Source of the DNA: Didymella arachidicola
Lineage: Eukaryota > Ascomycota > Dothideomycetes > Pleosporales > Didymellaceae
Length of the DNA: 64,000 bases
Assembly: GCA_016630955.3 (NCBI GenBank)
Contig: CM049993.1
Location: 868,001-932,000 of the forward strand
Direction of reading: 5' to 3'
Each line of letters begins with the position of its first letter. The stretch's first letter is position 1. The translations under genes and the position numbers were made by a program. Positions 1-9,660 of this stretch are shown here, piece by piece. Under the pieces are notes generated by a model. It worked only from the letters and a program-made list of their open reading frames with translations, had not been told where the DNA came from and ran no database searches.

Positions 1-472
1 CCAGGGTCGACCACAGCTCCGCTTTGGCAGGCAGACAACAAAAGCACAACATAGACAGCCATTCTGCCACACGTGGCTGCCGCCACATAACAATGAATGC
101 TCAACTGAACAACTGTTACGCTCCCAATTACAATCACGGACTCTACGTGCTAGCTAGTCTCCGTGGCTTGAGACACTATTGCTAGAGAGAGTCGGAAGAA
201 ACCTCCACTGAACTCGTACTGCCTGCCATGTCCTGGGTGTGCCTAACATGCATCGAACGCAAATATAGTTTGTGATGCACGCGACTGATCAGTGACGGGA
301 ATAGACTTTCAGGTTACGGGCTTGTACGCTCTATTCTTGCACCTCACATGCCTACAGCACAGAAGAACAGCAAAATAATGTTGGACGCTATTTTCATAGT
401 CTCATTTCAGGGTAATTCCCGTGTACGGCTAATTTTCCCATCCAAGATGTCCAAACTCCTTCCTTGAGGTGT
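1..472. other. intergenic, 3' flank of the peroxiredoxin gene
   Basis: I see no supported gene here. Short open frames are not backed by any recognisable motif. The part nearest 472 is probably the 3' untranslated region and terminator of the neighbouring minus-strand peroxiredoxin gene. Confidence 0.5.
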
Positions 473-1095
473 CTACAACTTGGCGAGGACGGCCTCAGCA
501 CCAGAGACGGTAACCTGACCAGGGTTGCTCTCGTTCTCAGCATAAGTGACCTTGCCGTTGTCAAAGACGATAGCCCAGCGACCGTTCCTGTCGCCCATAC
601 CAGCAGCCCAGCCATAGTTTTTCGAGAAGAAGGTCTTGGTGTCGCTTAGGAACAAGATGTCGTCGCCCTTGACGCCATTGACCTTGCCCCATGCGTTCAT
701 GACCCAGGAGTCATTGGACGCGATCACGGCAACGACGTCGACGCCCTTACTCTTCAGCTCGGGAAGCTTCTGGATGTAGGGTGGCAGGTGGTGGGCTTGG
801 CAGCCGGGGGTGAAGGCGCCGGGGACGGAGACCACGACGACCTTCTTGCCCGCCCATTCTTTCGAAGCGTCGTACTCCTGGGGAAGGCCGCAGGCGGTAG
901 GGTCTGAGTCTGTGATGGGCGCCCACCTGGATGTGTCAGTATGGAACTACGGAGTAATAAAGGCAATGCTTTGTTGTTGCTCTGCATTTGAACAGCGTGC
1001 TCTACAGCGAGCACCTGCATGGACTGGTGGGAGAGGGGTACGTACTCGAACTTGACGCCCTCGGGCAGAGAGTCACCGACCTTGAGAGGAGCCAT
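473..1095 (-). CDS. PMP20/Asp f3-type peroxiredoxin (thiol peroxidase), 167 aa
   Basis: This encodes an atypical 2-Cys/1-Cys peroxiredoxin of the Prx5/PMP20 group, which reduces hydrogen peroxide and alkyl hydroperoxides through a peroxidatic cysteine. Exons on the minus strand are 1095-1046 and 926-473. The 119-nt intron starts GTACGT and ends CAG, and splitting a Glu codon rejoins the frame as KFEWAPITDSD. The active-site motif PGAFTPGC puts the peroxidatic Cys near residue 59. The Prx5-type blocks KGVDVVAV and GDDILFLSD follow. The protein ends in AKL, a type 1 peroxisomal targeting signal, so peroxisomal location is inferred. The length of 167 residues matches the family. Fungal members of this family include known allergens. 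The gene looks intact. Confidence 0.93.
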
Positions 1096-2456
1096 TGTGA
1101 TTGAAAATGAGACTGGTATGGATTGAAAGGTGTTGGATTTGCTGTTGATGTTTCGAAAGACCTCCAAACGTATGGAGGGGCAGCTGCTTAAGCTGTAGCC
1201 CGGAGCTTCGTCGGCTTCGGATAGTGGATGGTGGGGCAGAATGACGAGCAACTCGGCGCGGTCCAACCGTATGGGTACTTGGGCGGCAGGGCTGTTTGAC
1301 AAATCATTCTGTCCTATCAAAGGGGGTCTTCTCGATTGTTCTTTGTTTTGTAAGCTATCGCTGTCTCGATGCGAGTGATGGGGCAAGTTGAGCCTCGGTC
1401 TCCGTAATGAATGGTCCGCTACAGTGACCCGAGCTCAACCGCGAGTTGGTGGACAATGGCACGTGAGTGGGTAACTTGCGCATAGGCGATGAATCCGAGT
1501 TTATCATCGCAAGCTCTTGTACTGTTGTACGGGCGTTGTCAGTAAGCGTGTAAGGCTCGTGTTGTGCAGGACAACTCCCAGGCGGCATGTTCTGTATGCT
1601 TAGTGATACGTCCTTGCATCGCATCTTACAGTGCACCTAGATCACGAAAGATGATAAAGCTTTTCTTTTGGGTTTTTGAGAACCATTAGCGCTTCCTTCC
1701 ACACCCAAAAAGACTCGGCCGAGTGATTGTGTCTCTTGCGCCGCCGTTCAATTGAGACTCGGTGGACGCCAACATCAAGAAGGCTCAAGACCTGTGGAAT
1801 CGCTAGTAAGCAGTAGCCTGCGCCTCGAATCGTGCTCGAGACTTGACGAAGACGACCAGAGACCCGCAGATGATCGATTAAGCGAAGTACTGCCTGCAAT
1901 ATACGCTTGCGCGATCTACCTTTCTGGAAGATACTGCAGCAATTGAGTGATTCTTAACCCAGAAGTAAGAGAAAGAAGAAGCTACAGTCTGCGGAAAAGA
2001 GCTATTCGTCTTTACGGATAACAAGATTGTTGTCCGGTTCTGGTGTGCTTGAGTGCCTCCCTAGTCCAACCTTACAGCTCGTAGAATCAGGTATGATTAT
2101 CAAGATGGGCACGATGGCATGAAGTGGAAGCGGTGTCACGGTCTCGAGGACTAGACGTTCCCAGAAGATGACAAGATGCGCAAGCGTCAGATGTGCGAAG
2201 AATTTTATCGAGATCGGTGGAACAGGTGAGTCTTTCCAGTAACGCATCTCCTCTATCCTTCTCGTTCGCGTCGGTGAGCTGTTCGCTTAAGGGTGTCTGG
2301 GTAGATGGTTCGAGGAAAGTGTGGACGTCAACCAGGTCGAAATCAGTGAAGCGCGCTTGAAGCGCACTGATAGATTGTTCATTGTGGTTTCTGAGGGGCT
2401 GGGTATCATAACGCTTGAGTGACTGATGCTGGTACAATGCTGAGGATTCGAGCGGC
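1096..2456. other. intergenic region with one unassigned open stretch
   Basis: This holds the promoter of the peroxiredoxin gene (near 1096-1400) and the 3' side of the roadblock gene. A minus-strand open stretch at about 2437-2087 has a fairly protein-like composition, but I could not recognise a family or build a convincing exon chain. I therefore do not call it as a gene. Confidence 0.4.
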
Positions 2457-2961
2457 TTAGGCAGGCGGCGTGTCGTGAATCAAAACCAAGATGTAATGGG
2501 GATCTGTTCTCTCGATTAGCAGGATCCTTGTTCTGCTTGTCAACAGCTCACCTGGCACAATCACCAGCTCGTTTTTCTTAGTGCGCAATCGTAGTAATCG
2601 AAGGTCGTCGTCTTTGTCCAGGCCATCGATGAGGCTCCCTGCAGCTCCAAAGAATTTCCATACGGCACTTGCTACCTCCTCGGCGCTCTGCATACCACCT
2701 TCTATCCGTCCATTGGCGTAGCTGTCACCCAGAGTTTCGTCGCTGTCCCTAGGCAGCGTGCCATTTTTACTCGCCGAGGAGCTCGTTGATATGAGGCCGG
2801 AGATGCGCACTATAGCTCCTGTATCGCGGGACAAGATCAGTGTGCTTTGGACACCGGGCTTTTGACTCAGTCGGGTGAGCAGCGAGAGGGTTTCTTCGTT
2901 CTGGCAAAGTTTAGTCGGGCACTGACTGAGATTCAGGCAGACTTACTGAGCGCTGAGCCAT
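2457..2961 (-). CDS. roadblock/LC7-type dynein light chain, 152 aa
   Basis: This is a Roadblock/LC7 domain protein, the family of cytoplasmic dynein light chains that dimerise on the dynein intermediate chain. Exons are 2961-2947 (encoding MAQRS) and 2900-2457. The 46-nt intron runs from GTAAGT to CCAG and keeps phase 0. After splicing the start reads MAQRSNEETLSLLTRLS, followed by GVQSTLILSRDTGAIVR, the typical first helix and strand of the fold. The C-terminus has LRTKKNELVIVPGE and HYILVLIHDT, matching the last strands of the domain. An acidic and glycine-rich insertion of about 30 residues in the middle makes it longer than the animal protein of about 100 residues. It is divergent from IPI1 across about 316 bp. 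A RagA/LAMTOR-type role is a less likely alternative. Confidence 0.85.
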
Positions 2962-3277
2962 GATCTGCAACAAGGCGAAAACGCCACGGAACGGACGTAT
3001 CTATCAGTCTCTTTGTTGTAGCTGGTTCCCATGACATCTGCGTGCACGAAGCCGCGGCCTGCGGCGTGGACCCCTGTCGAGACCAGCGGGCGCTAACGCT
3101 GCTCGCAGTAGCGTGTTCGGTGGATCTTCAATTTTCTGCGCAGCATCGCAGCAAGCTCACAACAGCCGCGAAGGAGACAACTCATGTAACATCGAAACCA
3201 GCATTCATGCTTCCAGCGATCACTGTTATCACGAGACCATATCGAACCAACTACATTGACTGTGGCTGAAAGGCAAA
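2962..3277. promoter_or_regulatory. shared divergent promoter region, roadblock gene / IPI1
   Basis: These 316 bp separate the start codons of two divergent genes, so they must contain both promoters. I do not see a clear TATA box or other named site. The assignment rests on gene order only. Confidence 0.4.
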
Positions 3278-4455
3278 ATGACGACCAGCTCGAAAAAGAA
3301 GAAGGACAAAAAGAAGGATTTCCAAGTATGAAGATCACACTCGTGAAGGATTACCATGTCTAATTCTAGACAGAAACCTAAGTTGAGGGTCGGGAAGGCT
3401 GCACCTAAGGCTGCAAACTCGACAAGCACAAGCTTCAAGGCGAAGTGTACGACAGAACCACAAATTACAGATGCAGGAGAATGAGCTAATGGTATATAGC
3501 AATCTCACTGAAGCAGCAGGCCCTCTCTGCAAATGCTCCAACACTAGAGGCGCAATGCGCTCATCACCTTGGTTTATTGGACCATAAGGCAGACAAACAG
3601 CGACTAGAGTCGCTGGCCTTCCTGACTTCTGCCATCACAGGCGTTGCGTCTGCAGCTCGTCTTCCTCAGCCGGCATCAGTCATCATTCCCGCAGTGCAGC
3701 GGCTCATCCTAGATCCGTCGAATGCAGTCAGACAGCAGCTCCTTAAGCTGTTGAAAGCCTTGCCAGAGAAGGAGGTTGCCACTCACGCAGACCAGCTTCT
3801 GCTCCATACCAGAGCCGGAATGACCCACCTCTCTGTTGACATTCGAACTTTTGCGTTGGAAGTGCTCCAATGGCTGGTCAGCGTTGCGGGCGACGAAGTT
3901 GTTAGTTGCGCTGGGGGATGGGTGAAGATGCTAAAATGCTTCCTGAGCTTGCTCATCTGGAAGTCTGAAGGCGAGGGGAAATGGTCACAGGCAAAGTCGT
4001 ATGGCAAAAGCGACGCGAAGCTGCAGGTGAAGCAGATGGACGCCCTCACAGCTTTCCTAAGGGCAGGACTGTATCACGCCGAAGTTGCGACGATCGTAAA
4101 CAACAGCAGCTTTCCGCTGTGGCAGACAGAGCATCACATGCTGTCTGAGCGATCGAATGTCTACGCACATCTGAATTTGTTCAGCCCGACAAGGGATGAA
4201 GACGCGGAGATGTTCGAGGATCGCGAGGATAGGCAGAGGCTGTTCAACGACAGGGCAGAATCGGCTGTTATCGCAGGTCTTGCACAGGCTCTCAAGGCTG
4301 GCGGGGAGATGGGTCGCGCAGCTGCGCAGCTACGCAAGGTGGTCAAAGATGGTATGGCGGACTTCCATAGAGAGGAGGTCATTGCGTGGGAAGAACCCTG
4401 CGGTGCATGTATGGCACCCCTCTGCAAACCTGTCATGCCTTCACAACTAAGATAA
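3278..4455 (+). CDS. IPI1: pre-rRNA-processing protein Ipi1 (TEX10 family), 358 aa
   Basis: Ipi1 is a subunit of the Rix1 complex, which works in the nucleolus and nucleoplasm on processing of ITS2 and maturation of the 60S pre-ribosome. Exons are 3278-3325, 3374-3446 and 3500-4455. The first two introns are 48 and 53 nt and end in ACAG and ATAG. The spliced N-terminus is MTTSSKKKKDKKKDFQ, then KPKLRVGKAAPKAANSTSTS, the lysine-rich start typical of Ipi1. It continues into SISLKQQALSANAPT and a helical repeat region from about residue 65. The length of 358 aa fits fungal Ipi1. The stop lies only about 25 bp upstream of the repeat arm of a transposon insertion, so the native terminator may have been displaced. 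Confidence 0.9.
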
Positions 4456-4583
4456 CGGCGATATATCGCTGTTGCCCCTCTTTCATGATGCAGATTAAGT
4501 GGGAAATAAGCCTAGGCCACCCACGAAAATCAGCAATGCAAATCTTAGGTTTCGAAGCACTAAAACACCAAGATATCTACATA

Positions 4584-4653
4584 ATTATAACATAGGTGCA
4601 TAGCGAGCGGCGCACCAGGGCGAGCGGCGCACTTTTGCCAAGACCACACCAAA
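4584..4653. repeat. left terminal inverted repeat of pogo element 1
   Basis: This pairs with 6392-6461 in inverted orientation. It contains two copies of a 13-bp core spaced by 17 bp, probably transposase-binding sites. Confidence 0.8.
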
Positions 4654-4670
4654 CCTCCCTTTCTACACCA

Positions 4671-6326
4671 ATGCCTCAACAACAACCAAAATTCAACGCG
4701 TTAAAAGAGCGTCAGATTCAGCTTGCGTTCCAGGCCCTTGAAAAAGACGCGAAGCTCTCTGTACGACGCGCTGCAGCTATCTACAGCACCTCTGAAACCA
4801 CACTTCGCGCAAGACGCGCTGGACGACCTTCACGGGTTGATACTATGGCCAACTCACGGAACCTGACCAACAATGAGGAGCAGGTGATTGTTACGTACAT
4901 ACTTGAGCTGATCGCGCGAGGAGAGCCCCCCCAGCTCGCGGCTGTGACTGATATGGCCAATTCTCTGCGAAAAGAGCGCGGTCTAGCCCCTGTTGGCCTA
5001 AAATGGGCCAGTACGTTCGTTTCGCGTCAGGAGGAGCTCAAAGTGGTCTTCAATCGCAAGTACGACTACAGGCGAGCCCTCTGCGAGGATCCTAAGGTAA
5101 TCCAGGGCTGGTTCAGCATTGTAGCCAACATCAAAGCTAAGTATGGCATCCTGGACGACGACACGTACAACTTCGAGGAGACAGGCTTCATGATGGGCCA
5201 GATATCCACTGGAGTCGTTGTTACAGATGCAGAGAAGTCAGGACGAGCAAAGCAGGTCCAGCCAGGCAACCGGGAGTGGGTAACAGTCATTGAGGGCATC
5301 AGTGCCACAGGATGGGCCATTCCGCCCTATATCATCTTCGAAGCCCGCCAACACCAGTCCAACTGGTATAAGGACGACAACCTGCCCCAAGATTGGACTA
5401 TTGCTATCTCTGAGAACGGCTGGACTACCAACGAGCTTGGTTTTGACTGGTTGAAGCACTTTGACAGGCATACAAAGACGCGCACTGTGGGTACCTACCG
5501 TTTACTAATTATTGACGGTCATGGGAGCCACAACTCTGCAGAATTCACGCAATACTGCAAGGATCAGAAGATTGTGACCCTATGCATGCCTGCGCACTCG
5601 TCGTACCTCCTGCAGCCACTTGACGTGGGTTGTTTTGGCCCTCTGAAGAAGGCGTACGGAGTTGAGGTCAATGAGCTCATGCGCAACCGGATTAACCACA
5701 TTACAAAGCAGGAGTTCCTGCAATGCTTCGAAGCGGCTCACAAGAAAGCCATTACCCCTAGCAACATCCAGGGAGGGTTCCGAGGCGCAGGACTGGTCCC
5801 TTTTGACCCAGAACGGGTCATATCAACCCTTGATGTGAAGCTGCGCACTCCATCACCACCACTCCCTACAAACAACGAGCCCTGGCAGTCGCAAACCCCA
5901 AGCAATACCCTGGAATTTAGGTCGCAATCAACTTCAATTCAAGAGAAGTATCAGAAGCAGCAGGGCAGCTCACCAGATTCTGTGCTAAGGGCGCTTGAGC
6001 ACTACGCAAAGGGGGCAGCAATTGTTGCGCACAAGCTAGTATTAGCGCAACAGGAGATAGCTGAGCTTCGAGCAGCCAATAAAGCCGCCACGCGACGTAA
6101 ATCGCACAAAAGAAAGCGTATTCAAGCTGAGGGAAGCCTTGCAGTTGAAGAAGGCCAGCGGTTGACTGCTCTACAGGAGTTTGGCGCGCGTGGTAATGGT
6201 AAGAAGGCAAAGAAGCAGGTGCGCGCTGAAGGAGGTGAACCATCCCAACGACGCTGTGGACGGTGCGGAGAGAGTGGGCACAACGCGCGAACGTGCAAGA
6301 ATGCTGTAGAAGAGGTCTCTGAGTAA
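4671..6326 (+). CDS. pogo/Fot1-type transposase, 551 aa, first catalytic Asp replaced by Glu
   Basis: This is a DDE_1-superfamily transposase. The start at 4671 (MPQQQPKFNALKERQ) was chosen because the open frame further upstream lies inside the terminal repeat. The protein has an N-terminal psq-type helix-turn-helix (about residues 20-60), a CENP-B-like second DNA-binding part (about 70-140) and the DDE core. The three acidic motifs read NFEETGF (residue 169), LLIIDGHGSH and LQPLDVGCFGP. In relatives the first is NFDETGF, as in the second element of this window, so the expected Asp is Glu here. The C-terminus has a CCHC zinc knuckle, CGRCGESGHNARTC. There are no stops or frameshifts. Activity is uncertain because of the D to E change. 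Confidence 0.9.
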   Translation: MPQQQPKFNALKERQIQLAFQALEKDAKLSVRRAAAIYSTSETTLRARRAGRPSRVDTMANSRNLTNNEEQVIVTYILELIARGEPPQLAAVTDMANSLRKERGLAPVGLKWASTFVSRQEELKVVFNRKYDYRRALCEDPKVIQGWFSIVANIKAKYGILDDDTYNFEETGFMMGQISTGVVVTDAEKSGRAKQVQPGNREWVTVIEGISATGWAIPPYIIFEARQHQSNWYKDDNLPQDWTIAISENGWTTNELGFDWLKHFDRHTKTRTVGTYRLLIIDGHGSHNSAEFTQYCKDQKIVTLCMPAHSSYLLQPLDVGCFGPLKKAYGVEVNELMRNRINHITKQEFLQCFEAAHKKAITPSNIQGGFRGAGLVPFDPERVISTLDVKLRTPSPPLPTNNEPWQSQTPSNTLEFRSQSTSIQEKYQKQQGSSPDSVLRALEHYAKGAAIVAHKLVLAQQEIAELRAANKAATRRKSHKRKRIQAEGSLAVEEGQRLTALQEFGARGNGKKAKKQVRAEGGEPSQRRCGRCGESGHNARTCKNAVEEVSE

Positions 6327-6391
6327 TATTACAGCTTGTTTCATCCTATACAGGGCCAAAGTGTGGTGTTTTAGGCCATAATAGGGTGAGT

Positions 6392-6461
6392 TTTGGTGTG
6401 GTCTTGGCAAAAGTGGCCCGCTCGCTGTGCTGGCCCGCTCGCTGTACATCTACGTTATAAT
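6392..6461. repeat. right terminal inverted repeat of pogo element 1
   Basis: This is the partner of 4584-4653, with two direct subunits at 6415-6428 and 6432-6445. Confidence 0.8.
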
Positions 6462-6582
6462 TACTTAAGCTAACAATAAATAGGAACAGACTGCGTTAAG
6501 AAAAGCCTGTTGACAGAAAGTGTTCATGTTAATGCTCTTGGGTGGTCCAGGCTTATTTCCCCACTTAGTCTGCATCATGAGA

Positions 6583-6895
6583 GCCCCTTTGTGTTCTAGT
6601 GCAGCCAATCATGGAAGTTTCTCGCTTATTGCCCCGCTTTTCTCTATTTGCTATACATTGTGAGGAATGCCCTTTTCACCACAGTATCCTCTTCTAGAAC
6701 TGCCTAGTTAATCTATATAGCGTGCTAAATTGTAAGGACTACTCTAGATTATCTATAAAGGTACTTAAAAGGCAGTATTAAGCTGCTCTCTCACCTGCTT
6801 GCTCAGGCTGCTAGAGTTAGCAGCTAGACAACCTAAAACACACGCTAGTGAGAGGCACATTTAGGTCCCTAACACCAGAACCAGGCCACAACAGC
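6583..6895. promoter_or_regulatory. upstream region of the DUF262 gene
   Basis: This AT-rich stretch lies between the repeat element and the DUF262 start codon and should contain that gene's promoter. I see no coding signal. AT-rich composition next to a transposon could reflect repeat-induced mutation. Confidence 0.35.
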
Positions 6896-9343
6896 ATGCC
6901 AGGTCTGGCCATGGAGCCCAAACCGGCCAGTACTAGGTCTTCAAGCACAAGGACGAAGCCAACACACAACGATGCTGCCGCCGCAGCGCGATCAATTATC
7001 AAAGCGGAAGACGACTACGAAGATGACGACGACGTTTACAGACCGAGGCCGCAACTGCAGGAGCCTGACGTATTCATGCAAGATCTTTCAGACTTGATGA
7101 GTAGGTGGAGAAAGCTGCAGATGTAGTTGCAAGCTGATGTACCTAGAAATGCTGCAAGCTGGAACCATCGATATCGACCCAGAGTATCAAAGAGACGTGG
7201 TCTGGACGGGTCAGTCATTGCATAGACGCAAGCCAGTCTCAGTCGCTTACTAGATATTGCAGCTGATCGTATGACGGGTCTGATCAATTCGTTGATGGGT
7301 AAGTGCCTTGTTCGACTGGTTCCACATCGGACGCTGACCGCGCCAATCAGAGAATTTCTACATACCACCCATCATACTGAACAAGAAGCTGCGGCCGAAT
7401 CCAGATGCATGGGCTCCTCAAGAAGTCTTCGTTTGCGTTGATGGCAAGCAACGTTTGTCGTCTGTCTTGGCTTTCATCAAGGGCATCATCCCATGTCACG
7501 ATCGCCATGGAGAGACATGGTACGCATCGTACGACAGATCTTGAACCTTGAGGCTGAATTCTACAGGTACTGGTCCGAACTAGAAGGCAGCAAGAGGAGG
7601 CGCATCTTGTCTGAACAACAGCAAAAAGATTTCCTTCGGAATGCTTTCGTGACCTTCCAGTACAAAGATCTATCGCCAGAGCAAGAAGAAGACCTCTTCG
7701 CCAGGGTCCAGATGGGAGTGCAATTGAATCTTGCGGAGAAGATGCGCGCAGCAACAGGACCATAGCAAGAACTTGCTAGGCTCTTCGTCGAAGACTTTCC
7801 TACCGTTTTCGCATTGATCAAAGACAGGGCCAGGTCGAAAGATTTCCAACTCGCGCTTTCCTGTGTCGGTCAGATCGTGGAGTGCATGCATCCAACTGTG
7901 GCGAATGGCGTACCGATACTGAAGACGAACCACACGCACCTGCCAAAGCTTTTGAGTAACAAAGGCGCCGTGGATGACGCTCTGAAGTCACACCTTGCCA
8001 GTGTTTGGAATACCTTCAAAGACCTCATAGACGCCGACCCTGATACGTTTACAAACGCCAATAAGTATCTACAGGGTGTGCAGACATTCGCCCCTGTTGA
8101 GATGGTCGCAGTAGCGGTATTGATCTCAATGCACTCTGAGACTCGCAACAATAGGCTTTTGCTCGGCGATATTCAGGCAATGCGTACTGCTGTACGTGAG
8201 AGCTTTGTCGACTTGCGAATGAACGCGACCGTCTGGAAGTGGTACTGGGAGTATATTGACAATCTGGAGGCCATACGAGGAGCTATCGATGGAAGCACTG
8301 TGAGTCGACAAACGAAACAGCGTACCAAGAGGAGGGATGTTCTACCAATGGGAGGTGTAACCGCTGGTTCAACGGTGACAGCGATCACAGCTGCAGCTGC
8401 GGCTCCGAAGAGAGGAAGGACCACAGCCCGTACCAAGCGGCCAACAGAGGCTTCTGTCGATGCGACCCCTGAAGAGACATCTTTCGCCGTCAAGAAGGAG
8501 CCATTTGTAGCTCCAATGCCTGATCCTCCACCCGTCAAACGACAGCGTACTGAAGAAACCGTCCCTGCCGAACGTATTGAGAATGGAGACCTGATGATGT
8601 GGGGCCCACATCACGCACAAAGTACGCAGTCTGTTAGAATGCCTAGCATACGAATGGATTCGGACCAGGCAATGTTCCCTAGACCTGGACAATCTCCAAC
8701 ACAACAACCTTTACCTACTGCGCGGACGCCACGCCAGAGGGTGGAGCCAGCTCTGCCAGGGACCCCAAGTGCAACTTCAGCGCCACGACAAACACAAGTG
8801 TCTCCTCTTACTTCCACAGAAATACGAAGACAGCAAGTCGAACAGCCTCATAACTACGTAACCGCACCTACGTCTTCAAGTGCTCTTCTCAGCGACTTAC
8901 CTGGATATCGTCCGCAGCAAACGACCGAGCTCTCACAAATGCCAGTAGCGCCCATGCTAGCTGGATCTGGAGTCTATTCATCGAACCATAGCATGTGGCA
9001 GAGCGGAGGGACCGGGCAATCCGAAAGGCCTCGGACAGGGACTTGGATGGCAGTGCCATATCCAGGACCATCGCACAACGCCAGTGCGAGTATGCCGCAC
9101 TGGACACAAGGACAGCGTGACGAACCAATCAACCTCACAAGCGATACAGAGGAGGAGCGGGTAAATCTTCTGTCGGCTTTCAAAACGAGACCCGTGTCAA
9201 GCGGTGCCTCAAAGGACACTTCAAAGCTGGCGTCGGAATCTGTTTCAAAGAAGTTGAAGTCTGAAGCTGAGGAACACAGAACATCGTCACAAGAGCTACC
9301 AACACGACAGAGTAATCCCTATGCGAGGTATTTGAGGTCGTGA
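6896..9343 (+). pseudogene. DUF262 (GmrSD/ParB-like) domain protein with an in-frame TAG, 749 codons
   Basis: Exons are 6896-7100, 7147-7209, 7263-7298, 7351-7519 and 7567-9343; all four introns keep frame. The DUF262 hallmarks are IDIDPEYQRDVVW, then VCVDGKQRLSSVLAF, and later EEDLFARVQMGV. In bacteria this domain is found in modification-dependent nucleases such as GmrSD; the role of fungal members is not known to me. Codon 224 (7763-7765) is TAG in the context ATGP-stop-QELARLF, where relatives are expected to have Trp. After it the same frame stays open for more than 500 codons. The C-terminal half is low-complexity and rich in Pro, Ser, Thr and Gln, with an acidic INLTSDTEEE patch. It is either a young pseudogene, a read-through gene, a strain polymorphism or a sequencing error. 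Confidence 0.75.
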
Positions 9344-9660
9344 ATAAGGCCGGGAGGTGGTTAGCGAACATACTGGGCTTTTCTGTAATCTACACGTTCC
9401 GGATGAAACCAGGCATTTAAAAGGAAGGAATAGCTAGGCAAATCCTTAACATTAGAAGTATCATATCTTTAACAAGTGTCAACAGCATATCAGCACGTCT
9501 ACACAATTCGTGCCGCCTAGCTTTTAGCGTCTTAACCACAACAGGCAAGAGGAGTGAGGCACTAGTGACTAGTCTCGCCTATCGATAAGTGATCCCTGCA
9601 GCAGTAAAAAAATGTCCCCGCAGGCGTCGCCAGTACAACGATCCCAAACAACAATCCAAA
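9344..9660. promoter_or_regulatory. intergenic, promoter side of RMT2
   Basis: These 317 bp separate the DUF262 stop from the RMT2 start. They hold the 3' end of one gene and the promoter of the next; I see no specific motif. An in-frame open stretch from 9589 precedes the chosen RMT2 ATG but has no conserved look. Confidence 0.35.

Larger units (their letters stand above)
4584..6461 (+). mobile_element. pogo/Fot1-like DNA transposon with TA target duplication
   Basis: The element is bounded by TA dinucleotides (4582-4583 and 6462-6463) and has terminal inverted repeats of about 70 bp, at 4584-4653 and 6392-6461. The arms start ATTATAAC and share CTTTTGCCAAGACCACACC at their inner edge. Each arm contains two subunits spaced 17 bp apart (GCGAGCGGCGCAC at 4603 and 4620; GGCCCGCTCGCTGT at 6415 and 6432). 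A second possible boundary is the TA at 4593-4594 and 6451-6452, because the outermost 8-9 bp could instead be a palindromic target site. It carries one transposase gene. Confidence 0.85.
4480..6582. mobile_element. small inverted-repeat element (MITE-like) hosting a pogo-like transposon
   Basis: Arms of about 41 bp at 4483-4523 and 6539-6580 are inverted copies of each other with a few mismatches and one indel. They share TCATGATGCAG and AAATAAGCCT. Just outside both arms the hexamer GCCCCT occurs (4474-4479 and 6583-6588), a candidate target duplication. Without the pogo element inside, this unit would be only about 220 bp, the size of a miniature inverted-repeat element. The alternative is that the arms are subterminal repeats of the pogo element itself. 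Confidence 0.5.

Noticed and set aside
4596..4670. Upstream extension of pogo transposase 1
   Set aside because: These codons lie inside the terminal inverted repeat; the ATG at 4671 is the more credible start.
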